DNA from: Hondaea fermentalgiana
Taxonomy: Eukaryota > Sar > Bigyra > Thraustochytrida > Thraustochytriidae
NCBI GenBank assembly: GCA_014084085.1
Contig: NPFB01000179.1
Coordinates: 27,701 to 56,627, forward strand
Length of the DNA stretch: 28,927 bases
Reading direction: 5' to 3'
In this document: positions 1-8,166 of the stretch, one piece after another
How the letters are laid out: every line of letters starts with the position of its first letter
Numbering within the stretch: the first letter of the stretch is position 1
Made by a program: the position numbers and the translations under genes
The notes under the pieces: model-generated
What the model saw: the letters and a program-made list of their open reading frames with translations, nothing else
Database searches by the model: none
Told to the model about the DNA's origin: nothing

Positions 1-25
1 AGGCGGGCGGCGCGCGGGCGGGCGG

Positions 26-55
26 GCACGCTCGCACGCTCGCACGCTCGCACGC
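26..55. repeat. octamer tandem repeat GCACGCTC
   Basis: Three perfect GCACGCTC units plus a partial fourth. They sit in the GC-rich left edge of the window. Confidence 0.85.
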
Positions 56-106
56 GCGGCGAGGCGACGGACGGGCTGGGTGGGTGCGGAGTTTGAATCT
101 CTCCTT

Positions 107-139
107 GGCAGGCAGGCAGGCAGGCAGGCAAGCAGGCAG
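107..139. repeat. GGCA tetranucleotide microsatellite
   Basis: About eight GGCA units, with one AGCA variant near the right end. Confidence 0.9.
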
Positions 140-140
140 A

Positions 141-187
141 TGGTTTGAAAAGAAAAGCGATGGTTTGAAAAGCCGTGGTTTGAAAAG
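141..187. repeat. TGGTTTGAAAAG direct repeat, three copies
   Basis: The 12-mer TGGTTTGAAAAG occurs at 141, 161 and 176. The first and third copies are followed by AAAAGCGAT, so the unit is a compound repeat. Confidence 0.85.
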
Positions 188-230
188 AAAAGCGATTCAT
201 TCACATCGAGGGCCTCCTTGGAACGAGCCC

Positions 231-260
231 TCATTCATTTCAATTCATTTCAATTCATTT
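231..260. repeat. 10-nt tandem repeat CAATTCATTT
   Basis: Two perfect CAATTCATTT units are preceded by one diverged unit that begins TC instead of CA. Confidence 0.85.
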
Positions 261-1065
261 CGTTCCTTCATCCACGATTCAACCCTCGCTATCTTCGCTC
301 GCGGCGGCGCGGCGCGGCGCGGCGAGGCGCATCATCGCGCGAGGCGGAGACGCGCGGCTGCTTGCTTGCTCGCTGCTGCCTGCTGCAGCTGCTGCCTGCC
401 GAGGAGAACGGAGGCCCGTGCCGCGCGTACGCGAGGGCTGGGCCAGCACAAACGCGCGGTGCGAGACCGACGGCGAGTGCACGCACGGCGCTCCAGTGCA
501 GGCCTGCACGCGTGCATGCGTGCCGCCAGGGCACCGGAGCAGAGAACAGGACAGCGCAAGGCAATGGTGGGGAGCGCCCGCCAGCGGTGAGTGAGGTCGC
601 CGTCAGGCGAGTGGCCCTTGCCTGGTGGATGGACGGATGGATGGATTCAAATCTTGGGCCTCTCTCTCTCACTCTCTGTGGGCGCCCTTTCTCTCTGTTG
701 CGTGACTTTCATAAATAACTCACTCACTGTCAATGCATCGCAAGGCAACGCAAGTCTACTCGCGTCAGCCCGAGGCTTCGGCCGCTCGTTGTCCTTCCCC
801 GGCCCGTCCGCGGCAGCAGCAGCCGTGCCGACATGCCGAAGCAGGCCAGGGAACAGCAAGCCAAAAAAGATCAAGCAAGAATCCGTCCTTCGAGAGGCTC
901 GCGGGTTGTATCTTCTCCTCCATCTCCAGCTGCAGCTCCTTCCAGGTCCTTTTGCAAGAAGTGCCTTTCTCGCGTGTCTGCCTTCCTTCTTTCCTTTCTT
1001 CCTTCCATTCATTCATTGTTTTCCGCCATGTGCAGCCGTGCTTGCAAAGCTGCCTGCACTGCTCA

Positions 1066-1105
1066 GCACTGCACTGCGCTGCGCTGCACTGCACTACACT
1101 GCAAT
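1066..1105. repeat. pentamer repeat GCACT/GCGCT
   Basis: Eight pentamers in a row, mostly GCACT with GCGCT, ACACT and GCAAT variants. Confidence 0.85.
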
Positions 1106-1164
1106 GCAGCGCCGCGAGCGAGCGAGCGTCGGCGTCGGCGTCTCGCTGTCGGCCGCGCCATCAC

Positions 1165-1209
1165 GGCCTGGCCTGGCTTGGCTTGGCTTGGCTTGGCATG
1201 GCCTGGCTT
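1165..1209. repeat. pentamer repeat GGCTT/GGCCT
   Basis: Nine consecutive GGCYT-type pentamers, one of them GGCAT. The minus strand reads as repeated AAGCC. Confidence 0.9.
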
Positions 1210-3005
1210 GACATGTGCTTGCTTGGACTGGGCCAGAACGGGCCGCTCTCCGTCGACCGCAGAAAGGGGTGAATAGGACTGAGCAGCCCGCGACGACGCC
1301 CAGCCGGTGCAAGGACGCTCGCGACGGAGCCAAAGTGCCGCGGCACATGAACAAAAAAGATGTCAAAAACCATCGCCGCCCGCCTCGTCGCCTCCCAAAC
1401 AGGAACCTGCTCTGCCACAGCCCGGGTCGGCCGGCAGCGGCCAGCCAGTTTGTCCGCAGCCGGCCGCGCAGGGCGCCTGTAGCAGCCACCAGCTGCAGCT
1501 GCAGCAGCAGGCTGATCTTGCAAGCAAGCATGCAAAGAGTCAGGTAAGAGAGCTGCGACGTTGCTGGCTGTGGCTGGCTCACTGTCGGTCAGGCACCATG
1601 GCTGGCTGGCAACCACAAATCCTCCCCGCACGCAGGGTCTGCGTCGCCGCCCTCCGCGGTGATGCGCCCAACACTCCCAGCGCCAGCTTTCTTCCTGCTC
1701 GCTTCTTCGCTTCGCGGCCAGCCCAAGCTTCTTTCTTTCTTTCGTTCGTTCTTTTCTTTCATTCTGGCCGCCTGGCTGCGCAGGCTGCAGCTGGCTGGCT
1801 GATCTGATGCGACGGCCGCGTCGTCTCCGCCTGTGCTGCCGTCAAGCGCGCTCGCGCGTCTTCTGTGCTGCCGCGGGCATCGGACGACGACAGGAAGGAG
1901 CGCGTGCGGCGGGGCCGGATCACCCTCGCCCGGTGGCATACGGCGCACACTCTCCCTGGAACAAAATTGAAGCGCTCGCAACGAATGAATGCACCTCACT
2001 GCCCCCGTGCGGGCTGCAGCCAGCTGCCTGCACTGATTGCGAGCGCGCGTGCGGACTGCACTGAGACACTGACTGCGGCGACGGGCCGTGCCGAGACGCG
2101 GCTCGGCAGCGGCTCACCGGCGACGCGGCAGCGGCTAGGCTTGGTTCGCTTCGCTTCGCCTGCTCGGCGGCGGCGGTGGTGGTGAATGGGCTGGCACGAG
2201 GCGGCTGAAAGATAGATAGATCGAGCATCGGCCATGCCGACTTCCTCTTGTCTCTTGTCTCTCCTCCGTGCCGCAGCCGCTGCCGCGCGAAACTTGCTCG
2301 CGCGGACGGACGGAAGAGCTTGGGCGCGCACGTCTGCATGTGTTGCGCGGAAATGCCTTTCGGACCGCTTGGGCTCGTCACGGCCGGGCTTTGGAACCGG
2401 GCGTATGCAGTGACGGGCCCTCCTTGGAAGTCCGGCACGGACGAAAAGGCACGGCCACTGGTGGAAAGCGAGTTGCAGTCCCGGCCTCTTTTTGTTGCTG
2501 CTCAGCTCGGTCTCTCTGACAATGAAGCCGCGAAACTTGGAAGACCTGGCTTAGGCTCAACCTGTGATAGGCAAAGGCTCAAGCAAGCTCGCACGCTTTT
2601 CGATTCAGGCCATCCATGCATGCACAGCAGTGAGCTAGCTAGCTGTAGAGGCCTCGGCGCTACGGCTCAGAACCCTCGCGAGGAAAGAAAAACCTCGCCT
2701 GTGAGTCGCAGGATGAGGAAGGACGACCTGACGATGAAACTCGCGGTGCGGCGCGTCCTGGTAGTGTGCGTTCGTCTAGTATGGCTGTGGCAGTTTGTGG
2801 CTGTGGCCGGCAGCTTACAATCACTTCTTCTCTGTGCCGCTGCTTTCAGTGTTGTGCCACGTATGCCACTCTTCCAGAAGTAAAATGAGCTCGTTGGAGC
2901 AACAACTCCGGGCGAAATCAGAATCTCCTTACCGGGACACCAGCACGGAAGGCCCTGCAAGCAGCTGCAGCAATTTGCGCACGTATGCCACGCCGACGAC
3001 GACGT

Positions 3006-3035
3006 ATTCGCATTCGCATTCCCATTCGCATTCGC
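3006..3035. repeat. hexamer repeat ATTCGC
   Basis: Five ATTCGC units, the third being ATTCCC. It would encode alternating His-Ser in one frame, but that frame has no other sign of coding. Confidence 0.85.
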
Positions 3036-3199
3036 AGACGCAGGCAAATTCAGGGCGAGCAAAAATGCGAAAATCAGCTGGCTACCTGCAGCTGCAGCTA
3101 GCGCTTGGCAGCAAGCTGATTTGACTTGACGACTCTCCTTGTTTCCTTATTTCCTTTGTTTTTCAGATCCAAAGATCGCCTCTCCCTCTTTCCCTCTCT

Positions 3200-3213
3200 C
3201 CCCCCCCCCCCCC
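3200..3213. repeat. poly-C run
   Basis: Fourteen consecutive C residues at the end of a CT-rich tract that follows the acceptor-like TTTTTCAG ending at 3166. Confidence 0.9.
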
Positions 3214-3529
3214 TCTACGGACTGTCCTGCGCGTGCTGCACGTGACTTGCAAATTGTTCACTTGCACGGGTCCAGAATATGCAGTGACGCGTGCCTTTCC
3301 CGTCGCGTCGCTCGCTCGCTCGCTCGCTTGCTCGCTGAGCGGTCTGCGAACAACCAAGTGAGAAATGATTGAACATCTCCTCTGACCAAACGACGGCGGA
3401 TGCGATTCTTGCCAGGATGTTTAAGTGTGCCAGGCCAAGCCAGTCCGGACGGGCCGGCCCAGGCAAGATGTGAACCGACCTCTGAAGTCAGCCTTCCAGA
3501 AGGAATAGCCTTTGGGCCTGGAGTTGGCC

Positions 3530-3561
3530 TTCTTCTTCTTCTTCTTCTTCTTCTTCTTCTT
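3530..3561. repeat. TTC trinucleotide microsatellite
   Basis: Ten perfect TTC units plus TT. It reads as poly-Phe or poly-Leu on the + strand and poly-Lys on the - strand, without support for coding in either. Confidence 0.92.
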
Positions 3562-3935
3562 GCCCTTCACTTCGTTTGTACTTACAAGTCTTGCTGTAAA
3601 CCAGTCAACAGAAACGCGGGGCACCAATTTTGTCAAGGTACTTGTTTCTTGTCGACACCAGGCAAGTCATAGCTCGGGCTCAACTTTCATTTGTCTCATG
3701 AACAAGTTGCTTCTTGGTGTTTTGGACTTGTTCTTGCCCTATACATTCATTGTAAATTGATGCATGTATAGTAGCGTTCTTTCCCAACAAGCTGCAGACC
3801 TCTCCAGTCCTACGTGGGCCCTACTGTTTTGATACTAGGTGAACTTTTGATGAGCTTTTTCTTGCCCTTCCGCCAGCATCTTTGACGACCTTGACGCTTT
3901 CAGGGAAATAGAGACCAGGCCTCGGACAATATAGT

Positions 3936-4005
3936 CCTTCAAAGGGAACACAAGTTCTTGGCAAAAAAAAGTTCTTCAAAGGAAATTCATGTTCTAGGCA
4001 AAGCA
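3936..4005. repeat. imperfect 37-nt tandem duplication
   Basis: The pattern CTTCAAAGG, then GAAMA/GAAAT, then GTTCTTGGCAAA/GTTCTAGGCAAA occurs twice, starting near 3938 and 3975. It lies in the AT-richer part of the left gene-free stretch. Confidence 0.6.
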
Positions 4006-4340
4006 TAGTTGGTCTGTCGCTCTTTCCAACTTTCGGTTTGCATTTACAGTCAAGCTGATTCGAGAAACGGCAACAGATTCATATATCTCTCTTGTTCAGA
4101 GAAGATGAGGACTTCGCATCGCAGATTGACCAGAGTCGGACTGTCAGTGGAACAGAATCGTTCGCAGGCACACCAGTACTGTAGCAAAGTTTTTCTTTTC
4201 AACGCGTTCCTTTGCCTAGCAAAAACAGAGCTTTTTGCGCCGACGGCTACAACATCAAATTTCAGATTTGTCTCGTTGTTGCTATTATTGTCTCAATGAT
4301 GTCGCTCCCTCCTGAGACGCAGGAGCATTCGTGTCTCCAT

Positions 4341-4348
4341 TTTATAAT
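4341..4348 (+). promoter_or_regulatory. possible TATA-like element upstream of the lipid kinase
   Basis: TTTATAAT lies about 260 nt before the ATG at 4610. A pyrimidine-containing acceptor-like TTCCACTTGCAG ends at 4462, so the leader could be spliced. Both are pattern matches only. Confidence 0.25.
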
Positions 4349-4609
4349 CCACACGCATGAGCTCGATCTAGGTACCCAAAGGCCCAACAGAAGAATTTAG
4401 GGTCCCTTGCGATGGTCCTCATGTAGTATCTTTTGTTGAGCTTCTCGCAATTCCACTTGCAGATACGTGCGGCCCCAGCTCGCGCGCGCGCGCGCCGGGC
4501 CGTCGTGCGCAAGGCCTTGGCGCCGAAAGGCGGTTCAAGCAGCCGAGCCCGCTGCTCACTCCCGCGCGCAGCTGTCGTCGGCAGGCAACGTAGCAGCAAG
4601 ACAGCAAGG

Positions 4610-6388
4610 ATGGCCTCACGGCAACATGGCGCCGAGCAAGAGCCTCTTCTACAAAACGTGGCCGGCAGCAGTCTCGGCAACAACAATGGCAGCGGGCAAC
4701 ACGGCTACATGCAAAACGATCTTGAATTTCTGCTCGAGTCAGGCCCATCTGATCTACGATGCAGGGGCGTGGACGGGCCCGTTACCGTAACTCTTTCAGA
4801 GGACGTTTTGCAAGTCGTTGACACCTCGTCAGGCCACGTTGCCCGCGAGGTCTGGCTTCAGGACATCACGGCCGTCTACCTGCGCCCCAGGGGCGACTCA
4901 ACATGGGAGTCTCTTTCGCGGCGCAACTCGAACTCAAGCTACGGCAGTACTCTCGCACACGATGACGAAGATGCCGAAATTGTCATTGTATCCTTTCCCC
5001 TTTGCGCAGAGCACGGGGCGTGCAGCAAAGCCATATGGTGCTGCCTCTGCTGCTACTGCTGCTCCTGCTGCTGCCACACGGCGCGAAAACGTCTGTCATG
5101 CTGCTCTTCCTCATCGGACGCCAATAACGGAAACATGTCCTCATCGACATCCATAATGTCGTCAAGTTCCCAAGTTCATGCTTCGTCGTCGCCCTGCTGC
5201 GGACCTCGTCTTGTACGCGACGAGATGGAAGAGATTGTCTTGAGTGCAGATACGCCAGACCTCGTGCATCATTGGGAATATGCCATCGTTGCGGCGGTCT
5301 CCGGTAAGAACTCGCCCGATGTATGCATCAGCAAATCCAAGCGAATGTTGGTTATTATTTCACCGCAGAGCGGCCAAGGCCGTGCTGGAGAAATCTTTGC
5401 AAGCCAGGTCAAGCCCATCTTTGAGGCGTCCCGGATCTCCTGCGAGGTTGTAGAAACCAAGGGCCCGATGGACGCCATGCATATTGTCTTGCATCATCAG
5501 GACAGGCTGCATGAACTCGACGGAATTATTGTCGTCGGTGGCGATGGCATCATCTTTGAGGCCATGCAGGGCTTGAAAAGAATCGCTGGCTCTGGACGAA
5601 TCCATGTCCCAGTTGGGGCAATTCCAGCTGGTTCTGGAAATGGAATTGCGGCATCGCTACACCATGCTGTCAACGAACCTATCAACGATCCCATCTCTGC
5701 GGCGATTGGAATCGCGCGTGGACGCGTGCAGGCCCTCGATATGTGGAAGGTCGACATGCTGCACAAGGACGGCCACGTTCTCGAGCCATGCTTTGCCAGC
5801 CTCTCCATTGCATGGGCCTTTGTTTCTGACACTGACATTGAATCCGAGCCTCTTCGCGCGCTCGGAGGCGCGCGCTTCACCGTCCAGGCCGTCATCAATC
5901 TTTTTCGCTTACGCAAATACTCGAGCACCTTTTCCTACCTGCCGTTTGACGCGACGCAAGACGCTCAGACGAGCGAGGATCTTGACGGAGAAGGTCTGGC
6001 GGTCGACGCACCCGCGCCAGTGACATGGACATCCGTGTCGGGAAAGTTTTTGCTCTTGTGGGCACTCAACGTGACGCATCCGAGCTCGACATCAAACCTC
6101 GTTCCCGAGGCTGCGCCAGACAGCGGCTGCATTGAAATTGTTCTGGTACGAGACATTAGCCGCGTCGACTTTGTGCGCGGACTGCTCGCTCTCGATACAG
6201 GCGAGCAGTTTGACGTCCCTGGATGGGAGCGCATTCGCGCTAGCGCCTTTCGAATCGAGGCATTAGCGCCGGAAACCTGCGTTCCAGGCAAGCTCGTTGT
6301 GGACGGCGAGCTACTCAGCGAACCTTTGCAGCGAATTCAGGTGCAAGCCACACGTGCTCAGTCTGATTTTTTTTCGTACCTCAAGTGA
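4610..6388 (+). CDS. sphingosine kinase-like lipid kinase (DAGK catalytic domain)
   Basis: Predicted 592-aa lipid kinase that would phosphorylate sphingosine or a related sphingoid base with ATP at membranes. The DAGK-type catalytic core is clear. It has the nucleotide-binding segment ISPQSGQGRAG (about 250-260), VVGGDG (308-313) and PAGSGNGIAASL (339-350). A block typical of sphingosine kinases, with FVSDTDIESE followed by RALGGARF (about 404-423), and the late VDGE motif (563-566) complete it. The N-terminal part (about 50-235) resembles the PH-like region of sphingosine/ceramide kinases. A cysteine-dense insert with 13 Cys at 132-165 interrupts it, and serine-rich sequence follows. The start is the first in-frame ATG with good context (CAAGGATGG); upstream in-frame sequence is low-complexity GC and begins at no ATG. 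The length fits the family. Ceramide kinase is the main alternative. The gene is convergent with the lipid phosphatase downstream. Confidence 0.88.
   Translation: MASRQHGAEQEPLLQNVAGSSLGNNNGSGQHGYMQNDLEFLLESGPSDLRCRGVDGPVTVTLSEDVLQVVDTSSGHVAREVWLQDITAVYLRPRGDSTWESLSRRNSNSSYGSTLAHDDEDAEIVIVSFPLCAEHGACSKAIWCCLCCYCCSCCCHTARKRLSCCSSSSDANNGNMSSSTSIMSSSSQVHASSSPCCGPRLVRDEMEEIVLSADTPDLVHHWEYAIVAAVSGKNSPDVCISKSKRMLVIISPQSGQGRAGEIFASQVKPIFEASRISCEVVETKGPMDAMHIVLHHQDRLHELDGIIVVGGDGIIFEAMQGLKRIAGSGRIHVPVGAIPAGSGNGIAASLHHAVNEPINDPISAAIGIARGRVQALDMWKVDMLHKDGHVLEPCFASLSIAWAFVSDTDIESEPLRALGGARFTVQAVINLFRLRKYSSTFSYLPFDATQDAQTSEDLDGEGLAVDAPAPVTWTSVSGKFLLLWALNVTHPSSTSNLVPEAAPDSGCIEIVLVRDISRVDFVRGLLALDTGEQFDVPGWERIRASAFRIEALAPETCVPGKLVVDGELLSEPLQRIQVQATRAQSDFFSYLK
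5036..5074 (+). repeat. TGC-rich triplet tract coding for a Cys cluster
   Basis: A degenerate TGC/CTG triplet tract inside the kinase gene is read in the TGC frame. It gives CC-L-CC-Y-CC-S-CCC (kinase residues about 144-154). Interruptions (CTC, TAC, TCC) suggest an old or selected triplet expansion. Confidence 0.75.
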
Positions 6389-6765
6389 ATAAGAATATTC
6401 TCATAATGATATCCGTCGCCTTGATGTTCTTCTCTTCTCGACAACCAAACATGATACTGGAGCGCGGTGCCAATCTGCGAGAGCGCGATCGCCAGTGCGC
6501 ATGCCAACACGGCAGCCTAGGGCACTAAACCTTTCGTCTTGGTCTCGTGAGCTGCAACGTGAAGAGTCCACTCAATCTTGCGACGATGAGGTGTTTGAAG
6601 CAGCCAACAGGAAGCCAGACGATTAGAATGCAAAATTGCAAGTGCAGGCCATTGTAGAGTATGAGGCGAGAGAAGTAGATTTATAATTTTCTTTATAATA
6701 TCGAAAGAGACACGTCTTCAAGATTGACAAGACGACGACAGTAAAATCGGGCTATGCCGGAAAGT
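6389..6765. other. 377-nt spacer between convergent lipid genes
   Basis: Contains the 3' ends of the kinase (+) and the phosphatase (-). It is AT-rich near 6680-6705 (TTATAATTTTCTTTATAAT), which could serve minus-strand 3'-end formation. No ORF or RNA gene is recognisable. Confidence 0.6.
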
Positions 6766-8166
6766 CTAGACCTGCGAGACGGCCTGATTGAGCGTTCCAT
6801 AGTCCTTTTTACTGGCATCGGGCCCACCTGCTGCTTGTGACGAAGACGACGAGTCTCCGGTGAGCGTGCCGTTGTCTTCGATTTCATCAAAGGTTTTCGC
6901 GCCAATGTTACCCTCCTGGTCTTGAGACTGGTTCGCAAATCCACCATTCGTGCTCTGAGAGTCACTGCGCCGGGCTCCGTTCTTGGACGCCAAAGACCCC
7001 GTGGCAACCTCGTTCACGCGGCTCTCCGCGTTGAACATGGGAAGCGGAAGCCAGCCCTCCTGCGGCCAAGGCTGCTGAAGTGCTCGGTCCCGGCAGCACA
7101 AATGGCCCAGGACATTCCAGCACGACTGCTTCGGCCTGCGCAGCGGCTCGCCTCCAAGAAAGATGGACTGAAAGTACATGGGGTACACAAAGAGCATGGG
7201 CACCATACCAACGAGAAGACCAGCGATGCAGTCGGAAATGTGGTGCTTGTTGTTCGAGATGCGCGTTTCAACCACGTAGAGCACTGCAAAGATGAAGGCG
7301 CTCATGAAGGCGAAGGCAGGAAGCAACATGCGCTGCTGCACATTACGGCCATACACTTGCAGCTTGCCAGCCAGGTACAGCCAGTTGAACATGAAGACGC
7401 CCGAAATATTAATAACGTGACCGCTAGGGAAGCTCGTGAAACCCTGGTCAATCGTGTACGGAGAGTACTTGCCAACGCTTTGCAAACCCTGACACTCTGC
7501 CTGTTCCACCGTAATCAGGCGTCCCCAGAGCGCGCCGCATCGTTCCCAGAGAGGCTCCGAGGTGGCAGTGCAATTAAGAATCGTCCCCGGCGCGTAGCGC
7601 GGATCGACGAATCCGCATTGCACCGGGCAGCACGAGGCGTCGGGGCAGAGGTCCGGGTCAATGTAGTTATCAATTGAAGTGCAGGTCCAGGTGACATCCC
7701 GCAGACAGGCGGGCGCGCAGCGCGCTACAATGTCGGGTCGGGGCCGGCTCACAGCTTCTTTGAGGGTAAAGTACGTGAAGTTGGAGATCATAAGCGCCGT
7801 GGCCAAGGTGCAAAAGATACTGTGTGCGTCCTCGAGCCAGTCCATTCCTCTGCGCAAGAAGAAGACGGCATACATGAAGGCGCTCGGCACGACGCACATG
7901 ATGAGAATCTCCTCAACAGTGAGCTGATCGTCGTAGAGTGGTCTTTGCACCTCGGGGTCTGCCATGTCAAAGACATTGAGCGTGTGCACGTTGAAGACAA
8001 CCAGGGGCGACACCAGCATGTACAAGAGCACGATCAGGGCCACATAGTCGTAGAGAAATGAGGTTGTCCACCATCCAAACGGACGGGTCACCTTGCCTGT
8101 TTTGTCGTCATAGCCTTCGTTCGAGACGCAGTCTAGCTTGCTGGCGGCTTTACGGATTCCCTCCAT
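6766..8166 (-). CDS. PAP2-family lipid phosphate phosphatase
   Basis: 466-aa integral membrane phosphatase expected to dephosphorylate phosphatidic acid, lysophosphatidic acid or sphingoid-base phosphates. All three PAP2 signature blocks are present. C1 is KEAVSRPRP (136-144), C2 is FPSGH (246-250) and C3 is TRISNNKHHISD (301-312). C3 begins with Thr where Ser is usual, but the catalytic His residues are kept. Six hydrophobic segments are visible at about 36-59, 84-104, 115-135, 247-268, 280-300 and 313-333. The loop between C1 and C2 is unusually long and holds ten Cys plus an N-C-T glycosylation sequon at Asn198. The C-terminal 120 residues are polar, Ser/Asp/Gln-rich and probably cytosolic. 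The first ATG has context GCCAACATGG. The gene ends tail to tail with the sphingosine kinase. It could be an LPP/DPP1-type enzyme or a sphingosine-phosphate phosphatase; substrate cannot be settled by eye. Confidence 0.9.
   Translation of the reverse strand: MEGIRKAASKLDCVSNEGYDDKTGKVTRPFGWWTTSFLYDYVALIVLLYMLVSPLVVFNVHTLNVFDMADPEVQRPLYDDQLTVEEILIMCVVPSAFMYAVFFLRRGMDWLEDAHSIFCTLATALMISNFTYFTLKEAVSRPRPDIVARCAPACLRDVTWTCTSIDNYIDPDLCPDASCCPVQCGFVDPRYAPGTILNCTATSEPLWERCGALWGRLITVEQAECQGLQSVGKYSPYTIDQGFTSFPSGHVINISGVFMFNWLYLAGKLQVYGRNVQQRMLLPAFAFMSAFIFAVLYVVETRISNNKHHISDCIAGLLVGMVPMLFVYPMYFQSIFLGGEPLRRPKQSCWNVLGHLCCRDRALQQPWPQEGWLPLPMFNAESRVNEVATGSLASKNGARRSDSQSTNGGFANQSQDQEGNIGAKTFDEIEDNGTLTGDSSSSSQAAGGPDASKKDYGTLNQAVSQV

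Larger units (their letters stand above)
1..4609. other. gene-free, repeat-rich 4.6-kb stretch
   Basis: No reading frame here resembles a protein family. The long frames are GC-driven, overlap on both strands and are dominated by simple-repeat residues. The first 2.9 kb is very GC-rich with many short tandem repeats. From about 3120 the sequence becomes more AT-rich. Splice-like motifs are present on the + strand: GTGAGT at 587, GTAAGA at 1544, and pyrimidine-rich acceptors ending at 2849 and 3166. A spliced non-coding RNA or a long leader is therefore possible but not demonstrated. The last few hundred bases must contain the promoter and 5' leader of the kinase gene starting at 4610. Confidence 0.6.

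Noticed and set aside
84..2438. Many overlapping frames of 60-210 codons on both strands
   Set aside because: High GC content removes stop codons. Translations are dominated by repeats and change character at each microsatellite. None shows a family motif.
2884..3123. Possible 79-aa protein starting MSSLEQQLRAK with a His-Ser repeat
   Set aside because: The start context is good and a strong acceptor-like motif follows at 3166. The repeat is a plain ATTCGC microsatellite and what follows is CT-rich and poly-C sequence, so coding is not supported.
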